From the NCBI GenBank assembly GCA_026692885.1, contig JAPLNJ010001104.1, forward strand, positions 1-6,966: a stretch of DNA of 6,966 nucleotides, read 5' to 3'. The first letter of the stretch is position 1. Each line of letters begins with the position of its first letter. The position numbers were made by a program, and so were the translations under genes. The stretch is from Planctomycetota bacterium. GTDB taxonomy: Bacteria > Planctomycetota > Planctomycetia > Pirellulales > Pirellulaceae. A model generated the notes under the pieces. That model was not told where the DNA came from. It was given only the letters and a program-made list of their open reading frames with translations, and did no database searches. Positions 1 through 5,431 of the stretch are shown one piece after another.

Positions 1-170
1 CCCAGGAGAGAGCGTGCCCGCGATAGCCGCGAAGCGCCGCCCTGAGTGCTCTTCCGCCCCAAAGGGGCACAACATATCAGCCCAGGGCAGAGCGTAGCGG
101 CGACAGCCGCGGAGCGCCGCCCTGGGTACAGTTTCGATTGCACACGGTAGCCCTGAAGGGGCGCGTACAG
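1..170. repeat. Two tandem units of a GC-rich planctomycete-type intergenic repeat
   Basis: Unit 1 begins at base 1 (CCCAGG...) and unit 2 at base 81 (CCCAGGGCAG), so the period is about 80 bp. Unit 2 is bounded by the inverted repeat CCCAGGGC (81-88) and GCCCTGGG (119-126), with a smaller GCGGC/GCCGC hairpin inside. Unit 1 is a diverged copy. Each unit is followed by a short second hairpin: GCCCC-AAA-GGGGC at 56-68 and GCCCT-GAA-GGGGC at 150-162. I recall this pair of modules as a dispersed intergenic repeat in planctomycete genomes; that is memory, not a search. No open frame here looks like a protein. Its position downstream of the pseudopilin operon fits an intergenic insertion, and unit 1 may be truncated by the window edge. 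Confidence 0.75.
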
Positions 171-274
171 GTGCCACCGCGGTGTCGGACACGTTCTTGT
201 TTCGTCTGTTTCGGGGCGGGAAATCCCCGCCCTTCTTGTAAGGACTGACGCTATATAACTAGACGCACGTACCC
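171..274. other. Non-coding 3' flank of the pseudopilin operon
   Basis: No gene is visible here. The stretch contains an 11-bp palindrome, GTGTC-G-GACAC (182-192), and a stronger GC hairpin listed separately at 214-232. With 1-170 it forms a gene-free stretch of about 274 bases downstream of the last minus-strand frame. Confidence 0.6.
214..232. terminator. GC hairpin, possible operon terminator
   Basis: GGGCGGG (214-220) and CCCGCCC (226-232) form a perfect 7-bp stem with a 5-nt loop, about 40 bp past the stop codon of the last minus-strand gene. Read on the minus strand, the bases after the stem are GAAACAGAC, so the U-tract expected of a standard intrinsic terminator is missing. Read on the plus strand, the stem is followed by TTCTTGT, which is a better match, but no plus-strand gene is seen. 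The position suggests operon termination or 3'-end protection; the mechanism is an inference. Confidence 0.4.
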
Positions 275-808
275 CTATTGCACCGTCCACAGTGAGGACG
301 TTTCCAGACGAATTGTTTTCTCATACACCGCGACCACCCCGTTCATTAGCAACGCCTGGGGAAAGACCTGAGGCATCGACGTCGGCAGCATGTCCGCGTC
401 CCAATCCTGGCCGAACAACGTGACGTTACGCTGGTACGTGCCGGAATTGGTCGCTTGCGTGTCTGGCTCGACCACTAAAACCCGATACCATTTGAACCTC
501 GTCTTGTACACCGGCTGGTTGTTATAGTCCTTTGCTATCTCTTTGGCTGCCATCAGCATCACCCACTCGCCTTGGCCCAGCTTCAGGTCCACGGCGGGTC
601 GGCCTGCACGCGTCTCCAAGACCAATTCTCCGTTGCCGTAGACCGTGGGCACGTTGACCAAGCGTTCATTTTCCGGTTCTTCGATACCGGGCGTACCGGC
701 GGGTAATGTCATCTCCAAGTCGCGGCGATGGAAGACCACGATCGACAGCAGGTACAGATCGCTTAGATAACTCTCGGATGTATCTATATTGTTTGAATCT
801 TTCGGCAT
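275..808 (-). CDS. C-terminal half of a PilV-like pseudopilin, out of frame with its N-terminal half
   Basis: This frame has no prepilin signal and no membrane segment of its own. It contains LYLLSIVVFHRRDL near the start, EWVML and KWYRVLVVEP in the middle, and VVAVYEKTIRLE near the end. I recall such motifs as the C-terminal half of planctomycete PilV-family pseudopilins. Translated upstream of its possible starts, the frame continues as RDRFSWLATLTP, which also fits that family. It stays open back to a TGA at 877-875 and so overlaps the end of the preceding gene by about 60 nt. If translated separately it could start at ATG 808, five bases after the upstream stop, or at TTG 817, which overlaps that stop as TTGA. 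Neither has a convincing Shine-Dalgarno sequence. Without an independent start or signal it is best read as the second half of one protein, reached by -1 frameshifting, or as the remnant of a frameshifted gene. Confidence 0.7.
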   Translation of the reverse strand: MPKDSNNIDTSESYLSDLYLLSIVVFHRRDLEMTLPAGTPGIEEPENERLVNVPTVYGNGELVLETRAGRPAVDLKLGQGEWVMLMAAKEIAKDYNNQPVYKTRFKWYRVLVVEPDTQATNSGTYQRNVTLFGQDWDADMLPTSMPQVFPQALLMNGVVAVYEKTIRLETSSLWTVQ

Positions 809-813
809 CGGCG

Positions 814-1437
814 TCAACGTCGCCAGCCAGGAGAACCGGTCCCGAAATTTTGCATCGGCAACAGCGTGCGGTCGTCAGGCAGACTGACCGTCAAATCGTC
901 CTGATACAGGAACGCCTGCTCCGCCTGCGCTCGCGTCATCCCAGAACCGCTTCCGGGCGCAGGCCGCAGGCTGATGCGGTCCATGCGTGGGTCGGCCGTC
1001 GACACCTGGGGAATGGACGGAAAGTAACCGGCGACAGCCGTGTAGGCACTCGGGGAGGCGACCAGAGTCGCGACGCACAATGGATCGACGCAGAACGACT
1101 TTGGGTACTTGGCCGTTTTGGATGAACTTGGATCAGTCACCGTCTTCACTCGATCGAACGGCTGGTATAGATTGGTCGAGGAATCGTACTGAGCCCACAC
1201 ATTCGGCTGCCGCATGAGTTGGACGTTGAACTGCCGAATGGCGCTGCGGCCCACGCGGTCTCCCATATCGGCGACGACGCCGTGGGCGACGCGGCTCCCG
1301 GCGACCGGCAGCAGCACCATGATCCCGAGCAGTCCCACCGCGACGATGCCGATCGAGAACAGCACCTCCAGGAGGCTCACACCACGGCGGCAGGTAGCTG
1401 AGATTTGAGATGCGAGATACGGGATTCTGAATGACAT
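814..1437 (-). CDS. PilV/GspI-like minor pseudopilin, N-terminal half (prepilin signal, class III)
   Basis: This is a 207-residue product. It has a 19-residue leader ending CRRG, then the mature N-terminus VSLLEV with Glu at +5 and a hydrophobic helix at about 20-41. This is a canonical prepilin peptidase site, and the VGLLGI pattern resembles PilV/GspI minor pseudopilins. The ATG at 1437 was chosen because GGAGG at 1450-1446 lies 8 nt upstream. It is also one base past the stop of the previous gene (1441-1439), giving tight translational coupling. The same frame extends 36 codons further upstream but has no signal there. The protein ends abruptly after DRTLLPMQNF with GTGSPGWRR, which looks like out-of-frame sequence; a -1 shift at codons 197-198 would join it to the next frame for a 387-residue protein. 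It probably sits at the tip of the pseudopilus in the inner membrane and periplasm. Confidence 0.8.
   Translation of the reverse strand: MSFRIPYLASQISATCRRGVSLLEVLFSIGIVAVGLLGIMVLLPVAGSRVAHGVVADMGDRVGRSAIRQFNVQLMRQPNVWAQYDSSTNLYQPFDRVKTVTDPSSSKTAKYPKSFCVDPLCVATLVASPSAYTAVAGYFPSIPQVSTADPRMDRISLRPAPGSGSGMTRAQAEQAFLYQDDLTVSLPDDRTLLPMQNFGTGSPGWRR
844..850 (-). promoter_or_regulatory. Candidate -1 ribosomal frameshift heptamer A_AAT_TTC
   Basis: On the minus strand, codons CAA-AAT-TTC (852-844) place AAATTTC in exact X_XXY_YYZ phase with the PilV-like reading frame. A simultaneous slip would re-pair the Asn and Phe tRNAs on AAA and TTT. It moves ribosomes into the frame ending at 275, giving ...MQNF-RDRFSWLATLTP.... 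The site lies inside the only stretch where both frames are open (874-817). I see only a weak downstream stem, GGCG/CGCC, about 19 nt from the heptamer, which is further than usual. The phase and location are observed; programmed shifting is inferred, and a one-base deletion is an equally possible explanation. Confidence 0.4.
1398..1425 (-). repeat. Degenerate heptamer array (4 units) inside the PilV-like leader
   Basis: On the plus strand the units are CTGAGAT, TTGAGAT, GCGAGAT and ACGGGAT, each 7 bp, with the shared ending GAGAT in three units and GGGAT in the fourth. They encode residues 5-13 of the PilV-like leader. Because the unit length is not a multiple of three, gain or loss of a unit would shift the reading frame of the prepilin. 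This is a shorter, more decayed parallel to the perfect heptamer array upstream of gspF. Confidence 0.5.
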
Positions 1438-1438
1438 G

Positions 1439-2764
1439 TCAGCGTCCTCCAACCGTTTGTCCGGATTGCGCGAACTCGCGCGCCGCAGCCATCGAATCAT
1501 CAAAATACACGACCGTCGGCGGGTTCGGACGGAGCTGCCATCCATTCTCTGCGGTCGTCACTCGACCAGCCTTGGGAGCGATCGAAACCCACAAAGTCGT
1601 GGGATCCGTGAGGTTCGTGTTGAAGTGCCACGGAGTCGAGACGATTGAATTCTGTGGTCTCGGACTGTTCGTGTCCTCGTTGGTTTGCTCAATTTTGCCA
1701 ACCAGGAAATGCATCGTCTCGCTAGGGGTAACCGGCCTGCACAGACTATTCCAGATCCAGACCCGCTCCACCGAACCGTCGGGATTGAACATGACGGTGA
1801 TGGGATCCGTGACGGGCGATGTCTTAAAGGTGTCATAAGCAGGGCTGGCAAGGTGTGATTTGTTGGCCAGGAAGCAGATGTCCGCCAGCCCATATCCGGA
1901 GCAACCCACATCGATCACCGCACCGGCCGGCAATTCCAACGGCATGCTACTTGACTTGATCGGACGCCGCGCGATCTGGTAAGAAAAGAGACCGTATGGC
2001 AAGGCGTACGCCAGCGATGGCGGCGGCGGCAGGGCTGGCGCCGGCGGCGGCGGCAGCGGTGGTGGCGGCGGGGCCGGCGACGGCAACGGTGGCGGTTGTG
2101 GGAAGGGCGTTGGTGGCGCTGGTACACCGGAGATGTCGATGTCCAGTGTCAAGGCGGGGCTTGGGACGGGAGGCGGGTACACGCTTTGCGAGATCGCAGT
2201 AATGGGATACCACGGCCCTTTGCATTCGAACTTAATTTGGTCGCCAACTTGAAGAAGCGGCTGCAGCGGCGATGTTTTGTTGGGATGGAATACCACCTTA
2301 GCGACAGCAGAACTGACTATGTACACGGTAGCGGTAGCCCCCACGACATCGCCCGCATACGGCGCCGGCATTTCCGCCAGGAACACCTGCTGCGCATAGG
2401 ACGTCCCTGACTGCGCGTCGATCCAGACTCCGGCCGCTCGTCCGGTTTCCGCGGCCATCGCCTTGGCTAGGGCAAAGGCCGTGTTCAGTTGTCGCGAGGC
2501 CTCACGCAGTTTGCGTTCTTCCAGTCCGTTGCGCATCATCGGGACGGCCATCCCGATCAGGATCACCATTATCGCGACCACCACCAGCAATTCGGTCAGC
2601 GTCATGCCGGCGCGGCTTTGGAGTGCGGCGACCCGTCGCCGCTTTTCAGATGGCGCAGCGGTGGCTTGAGCCCTCGCCAGCGAGAGTCGTTTGGGAAAGC
2701 GGCGACAAGTCGCCGCACTCCAAAGGTGCGTGCCGTTCGATGGTGTGAGGTTTGGTGCGTACAT
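1439..2764 (-). CDS. GspH/FimT-like pseudopilin with repeat-encoded leader and proline-rich insert
   Basis: This is a 441-residue protein. The prepilin site is RAG|MTLTEL with Gly53 at -1, Glu at +5 and a hydrophobic helix at about 54-77, followed by the charged segment RNGLEERKLREASRQL typical of GspH/FimT pseudopilins. The later part contains VMFNPDGSVERVW (about 324-336) and a conserved-looking DPTTLWVSIAPKAGRVTTAEN near 387-407. The leader is 53 residues, far longer than usual, and residues 14-50 are encoded by an inverted-repeat element (2616-2725). Residues 215-249 are a proline-rich tract. The ATG at 2764 follows the previous stop by three bases, and GAGGTG at 2779-2774 is a good ribosome-binding site, so this start is supported despite the odd leader. 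It is the third gene of the pseudopilin operon and probably contributes to the pseudopilus tip. Confidence 0.85.
   Translation of the reverse strand: MYAPNLTPSNGTHLWSAATCRRFPKRLSLARAQATAAPSEKRRRVAALQSRAGMTLTELLVVVAIMVILIGMAVPMMRNGLEERKLREASRQLNTAFALAKAMAAETGRAAGVWIDAQSGTSYAQQVFLAEMPAPYAGDVVGATATVYIVSSAVAKVVFHPNKTSPLQPLLQVGDQIKFECKGPWYPITAISQSVYPPPVPSPALTLDIDISGVPAPPTPFPQPPPLPSPAPPPPPLPPPPAPALPPPPSLAYALPYGLFSYQIARRPIKSSSMPLELPAGAVIDVGCSGYGLADICFLANKSHLASPAYDTFKTSPVTDPITVMFNPDGSVERVWIWNSLCRPVTPSETMHFLVGKIEQTNEDTNSPRPQNSIVSTPWHFNTNLTDPTTLWVSIAPKAGRVTTAENGWQLRPNPPTVVYFDDSMAAAREFAQSGQTVGGR
2018..2122 (-). repeat. Low-complexity GGC/GGN-rich tract encoding a proline-rich segment
   Basis: The plus strand is dominated by GGCGGC, GGTGGC and similar triplets. 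The coding strand therefore gives mostly CCN proline codons with Ala, Ser and Leu, covering residues 215-249 of the GspH-like protein. The triplet period preserves the frame, so length changes would be tolerated. The segment lies between two structured halves and probably forms an extended surface loop. Confidence 0.7.
2616..2725. repeat. 110-bp MITE-like nested inverted repeat inside a coding region
   Basis: The left arm is 2616-2645 (CTTTGGAGTGCGGCGAC...) and the right arm 2696-2725. Each is 30 bp and they match in inverted orientation at 28 of 30 positions; the two differences (CC against TT) lie at the centre of each arm. Each arm is itself a palindrome, GCGGCGAC-NN-GTCGCCGC (2625-2642 and 2699-2716). 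The roughly 50-bp interior is unique within this window. I recall similar elements, and their translations such as WSAATCRRF, as common in planctomycete genomes. It carries no transposase and would need one supplied in trans, or it may be a RNA-structured repeat. It lies in frame within the GspH-like gene. Confidence 0.85.
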
Positions 2765-2767
2765 CGG

Positions 2768-3949
2768 CTACTTCACCTCAAAGAAGTGGTTGGTGATGTT
2801 GTCCGTATAGCTGAAGATTCCATCCGCATCGACATCGAAGCACGTCCCTAGAGGCGCGTACTTCGGTGGGGTGATTTGGGGTGGAACCGGTGGATCCATT
2901 GGCAGAACTCGATACGGATCATTCGGCGGATTGAACAGCCCATAGTCCAGTCGCACCTTAGTGTCTGACATGACGTCATACTTGCCATCGACCCCCGCCG
3001 AGTAAATATAAGGGTACAGGGCGAACGTCCCCGGATAAATTCGCAGTGGATCAAACGGATCTGGAGACGTATTCGGGTCGCCGTTCATCAAGGTAGTGAG
3101 ACCCGGCACGTCGTCCGACCCCCCCCACAGCCTCTCGGAGAAGTCGTCCACGGTTCCGCTGTTGTCATCGTCCGTTCCGGCGACACCCCACTGACCATCT
3201 GGACCAGGCAAGGCCACCAAACCCGGTGCCCAGCGCAGGAACTCAATTGGGTGCCCCCACGCATCCAAAATCTCTGGCATGCCGTCCTCATCCACGTCGC
3301 CGATCTCACCCGCTTGCAGAAAGTCCAAACCACTCGTTCCGTTCTCGTGAATCGCAGCGATAATCATGTACAAACATTCAGCACCCTGATAGGACGGCAG
3401 CCACTTGTCCGTGCTACTTGACTGGGAATTGCGATACCGGACGTTCCAGTAGTGTCTCGCCAGGGCCGGTAAGGGAAGAACATTGGGCGACGAGTACTGC
3501 GATGGCAACCAAGCGGGGGCGGGCGACGGGAAAAAGTCCAGCGGTCGAACCACATCCGTGATTCGATCCGGCATCTCCAAACGCATCAGCTCGCGAAGCG
3601 CATTGAGCCTCATTTGGGCAGCCACCCGCGGCGACGTCCCGTTAGGAATCGGAATGCGTATCGCCCGCGTGCGGTACGACTCCCAACGCGTCAGTAGCAA
3701 CTGATTCAGCCTCTGAACCTGCGCCTTGGTACGGGCGATCTTGGCTTCCTGCGTGGCCTTGAAGAGCGCAAACAGAACTGTGCTGGCCAGGATGCTGATG
3801 ATCATCACGACGGTCAGCAGTTCGACGAGCGTGAACGAAGTGCGCCACATCCTACGGGCGAGTGCAGCAGGGAGTTGACGCGCCCCGCTCGCCAGAATTC
3901 CGCTCGCAGTGGTGCCCACAGGCCTGGGATAATAACGCCGCGTGATCAT
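2768..3949 (-). CDS. Large GspG-like pseudopilin with acidic, calcium-binding-like loops
   Basis: This is a 393-residue protein. The prepilin motif is WRTS|FTLVELL with Ser38 at -1 rather than the usual Gly, Glu43 at +5, and a hydrophobic helix at about 39-63. Three acidic loops resemble calcium sites: DVDEDG (218-223), TDDDNSGTVDD (259-269) and DVDADG (372-377). SAGVDGKYD (317-325) and DNITN (383-387) match the C-terminal plan of the neighbouring pseudopilin and of GspG proteins. The ATG at 3949 overlaps the previous stop as ATGA, a classic coupling arrangement, with GAGG about 10 nt upstream. An internal ATG at 3850 would give a 5-residue leader but has no properly spaced ribosome-binding site, so the 38-residue leader is preferred with some doubt. 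It is probably a pseudopilus shaft or minor subunit. Confidence 0.83.
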   Translation of the reverse strand: MITRRYYPRPVGTTASGILASGARQLPAALARRMWRTSFTLVELLTVVMIISILASTVLFALFKATQEAKIARTKAQVQRLNQLLLTRWESYRTRAIRIPIPNGTSPRVAAQMRLNALRELMRLEMPDRITDVVRPLDFFPSPAPAWLPSQYSSPNVLPLPALARHYWNVRYRNSQSSSTDKWLPSYQGAECLYMIIAAIHENGTSGLDFLQAGEIGDVDEDGMPEILDAWGHPIEFLRWAPGLVALPGPDGQWGVAGTDDDNSGTVDDFSERLWGGSDDVPGLTTLMNGDPNTSPDPFDPLRIYPGTFALYPYIYSAGVDGKYDVMSDTKVRLDYGLFNPPNDPYRVLPMDPPVPPQITPPKYAPLGTCFDVDADGIFSYTDNITNHFFEVK

Positions 3950-4941
3950 GGCATGTGATCCTCGAGGATCTTCCCTTCACTGAAGTTCGTGATGTTGTCC
4001 CAGTCGCCGGGGACGTAAGTAAGTGAAGGATTGGTCGGAAAGGATTTGTAGACGGGCACAGTTGGCGGCGGGGTATTACCCTGAGTTGGCGATGGGTTAC
4101 TACCGACGAGCGTGTTGCCGTAGTCACCATCCAAGCCGGCCGAAATGATCTGGAACGTCGTGGGGTTGCATCCTGTAGGGACGCCAGCGCTATTGTAGGG
4201 GCACAGATAGACCCATTTTTTCGGATTCGTATTGGCGTCGGATGAGTCGATTAGGTTCTGTCCGGTGCCCGGGTCGATGACGGCATAGGAAGAAGAGTAC
4301 CTGATCGTGGTCGGGGGGGACGTAGTCGTGACGACTTGCCACCCGTAGGTGCGGCTGTCGAAGTACACGTAGGGCATGTCCTTGCCATCCTTCGGGACGT
4401 AACTGTACAAGCCGTCGTTGTCCGGATCCTTCAAGCGGCTTTCATCGAACGAGAATAGAATGTGCTTTTCCAACGTGCTACTTGTCAACGGCTTACGCGG
4501 ATCGTTCTTCAGCTGGCTCAACCAAGACACCAATGCCTCGGCCTGATCGGGGACTCTGGTGTTGCCAGAACTGTCGACGAAAAACGCCGGAAGGTTCTCA
4601 GTGTGCCGGGGAAAAGCCTTTCGCAAGTGACGCACGACGATGTTATTCGAATCGAACAATTCGTTCCCTTTGCCGGTGGCTGGATTCCACGGCGTGTTCC
4701 ACGCACCCCTCCACTGGACGCTAGAGAAATCCGGCGGGTAGTCGCCGAACTTCATCTTGTAGGCCTCCACCGCCTGATGCAGGCTGCTGAGCTCCTGCGC
4801 GATGCGGTTGTTCTTGGCCGCACTGACGGCCGAACGGATGGCGGGTAACAGGATCGCGGCCAGGATGGCGATGATGGCCATCACCACCAGCATCTCGACC
4901 AGGGTAAAACTGCGCTGACAAATTCGCTTGTGCGTGGTCAT
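3946..4941 (-). CDS. GspG-like pseudopilin, first gene of the operon
   Basis: This is a 331-residue protein starting MTTHKRICQRS|FTLVEM. It has an 11-residue leader, Ser at -1 where Gly is usual, Glu16 at +5 and a hydrophobic helix LVVMAIIAILAAILLPAI at about 17-34. A coiled region containing AQELSSLHQAVEAYKMKFGDYPPD follows and is typical of GspG-family N-terminal domains. Near the C-terminus, SAGLDGDYGN (267-276) and DWDNITNF (313-320) match the calcium-binding loop plan of GspG. The ATG at 4941 was chosen because AAGGAG (4953-4948) lies 6 nt upstream; a TTG at 4947 directly abuts the AAGGAG and is a poor start. The gene overlaps the next by 4 bp. It is the best candidate here for the major pseudopilin, although it is about twice the usual GspG length. 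Confidence 0.87.
   Translation of the reverse strand: MTTHKRICQRSFTLVEMLVVMAIIAILAAILLPAIRSAVSAAKNNRIAQELSSLHQAVEAYKMKFGDYPPDFSSVQWRGAWNTPWNPATGKGNELFDSNNIVVRHLRKAFPRHTENLPAFFVDSSGNTRVPDQAEALVSWLSQLKNDPRKPLTSSTLEKHILFSFDESRLKDPDNDGLYSYVPKDGKDMPYVYFDSRTYGWQVVTTTSPPTTIRYSSSYAVIDPGTGQNLIDSSDANTNPKKWVYLCPYNSAGVPTGCNPTTFQIISAGLDGDYGNTLVGSNPSPTQGNTPPPTVPVYKSFPTNPSLTYVPGDWDNITNFSEGKILEDHMP
3957..3970. promoter_or_regulatory. 14-bp palindrome overlapping the ribosome-binding site of the second pseudopilin
   Basis: GATCCTCGAGGATC is a perfect palindrome that can fold as GATCC-TCGA-GGATC. The GAGG serving the ATG at 3949 lies partly in its loop and 3' arm. It is also within the last codons of the upstream gene, so ribosomes finishing that gene would melt it. 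This would favour coupled translation; the role is an inference from position. Confidence 0.3.
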
Positions 4942-4947
4942 AAACAA

Positions 4948-4953
4948 CTCCTT
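4948..4953 (-). promoter_or_regulatory. Ribosome-binding site fixing the start of the first pseudopilin
   Basis: AAGGAG on the minus strand lies 6 nt before the ATG at 4941 and directly touches the alternative TTG at 4947. It therefore selects the ATG. It is the strongest Shine-Dalgarno sequence in the window, which suits a highly made subunit. Confidence 0.75.
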
Positions 4954-4972
4954 AAACTACACAGATCCGTTG

Positions 4973-5034
4973 CCGGGGACCGCGGCGACCGACCCTGATC
5001 TGGGCACTGCCGTTGACCGCGGTCCCCGGTCAAC
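4973..5034 (-). promoter_or_regulatory. Two mutually exclusive hairpins upstream of the pseudopilin operon
   Basis: CCGGGGACCGCGG (4973-4985) and CCGCGGTCCCCGG (5017-5029) are perfect 13-bp inverted arms with a 31-nt loop. The second arm is also part of a local hairpin, GTTGACCG (5012-5019) with CGGTCAAC (5027-5034), an 8-bp stem with a 7-nt loop. Both cannot form at once. In a minus-strand transcript the local hairpin emerges first and the longer one could displace it. There is no U-tract. It lies between the antitoxin gene and the pseudopilin ribosome-binding site, so it could be an attenuator, a protein-binding operator, a terminator for the antitoxin gene, or a relic repeat. Confidence 0.45.
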
Positions 5035-5065
5035 TGCATCCGCTGGTGCGGCACTTGCTCGCAGG

Positions 5066-5317
5066 TCAATCGAATCTGCGACGCATTTCTTCGCTAGAGA
5101 TCCCGCCCTCGGTCCGAGCACGTGCGCGCGAGCGTTCGATCAAATCGAGAAACTGTCGATTCGTGCTCAGCGAAATGGTTTCCATGTCCGCGTTTTCGAT
5201 CGCCACGAGGGCGGCAACAGGCTGTCCGTGGTTTGTCACAATGACCGGCCCGCCGTCGATGTCTTCTGCGTACTCGCCCAGAGTTGCCGTTGCGTCATCC
5301 TTCTCGATAACCTTCAT
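5066..5317 (-). CDS. Phd/YefM-family antitoxin-like protein, no adjacent toxin
   Basis: This is an 83-residue protein. It begins MKVIEKDDATATLGEYAEDI and continues GPVIVTNHGQPVAALVAIE, the usual N-terminal DNA-binding fold of Phd/YefM antitoxins (a short strand, a helix, then a 'PVIVT-NG-PVA' hairpin). The C-terminal part is charged, with LIERSRARARTEGGISSEEMRRRF, and in this family would wrap a toxin. The ATG at 5317 gives the family-typical N-terminus; the frame stays open upstream to 5788, but that part is antisense-like shadow of gspF. There is no clear ribosome-binding site near the ATG; a GAGGGG in the repeat is about 15 nt away. No toxin gene lies in the 124 nt before the next gene or upstream. 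It may act as a solitary regulator or pair with a toxin elsewhere. Confidence 0.8.
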   Translation of the reverse strand: MKVIEKDDATATLGEYAEDIDGGPVIVTNHGQPVAALVAIENADMETISLSTNRQFLDLIERSRARARTEGGISSEEMRRRFD

Positions 5318-5332
5318 GGTCGCTCGTGGGGA

Positions 5333-5431
5333 CCCCTCACCCCTAACCCCTCTCCCCGGGATACCGGGGCGAGGGGACTGATTTACGCCCCTCACCCCTG
5401 AGTACAGAGGCGAGGGGGACTGATTCACGCC
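5333..5431. repeat. Tandemly duplicated CCCCTCACCCCT-type repeat between gspF and the antitoxin gene
   Basis: CCCCTCACCCCT occurs at 5333-5344 and again at 5388-5399. Each copy ends in GGACTGATTYACGCC, at 5375-5389 and 5417-5431. The first copy holds a strong hairpin: CCCCTC (5347-5352) with GAGGGG (5371-5376), and CCCCGG (5354-5359) with CCGGGG (5364-5369). The second copy lacks about 13 bp of this. The gspF stop codon (5427-5425) is inside the end motif of the second copy, and the first copy has TAA at the corresponding place. I recall this sequence type as a widespread planctomycete repeat. Confidence 0.75.

Noticed and set aside
1438..1545. 36-codon upstream extension of the PilV-like gene
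   Set aside because: It overlaps the end of the GspH-like gene and lacks a ribosome-binding site, whereas the ATG at 1437 has GGAGG at proper spacing and gives a normal 19-residue prepilin leader.
2018..2122. G-quadruplex-forming regulatory element in the GGC-rich tract
   Set aside because: The runs are mostly GG interrupted by C with few GGG tracts, and the triplet period is fully explained by proline codons on the coding strand.
2489..2851. Plus-strand frame of 120 codons containing ECGDPSPLFRW and KAATSRRTP
   Set aside because: These strings are simply the translated inverted-repeat element; similar false proteins arise wherever this repeat is open.
4942..4947. TTG start for the first pseudopilin
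   Set aside because: AAGGAG directly abuts this TTG with no spacing, while the ATG at 4941 has a 6-nt spacing.
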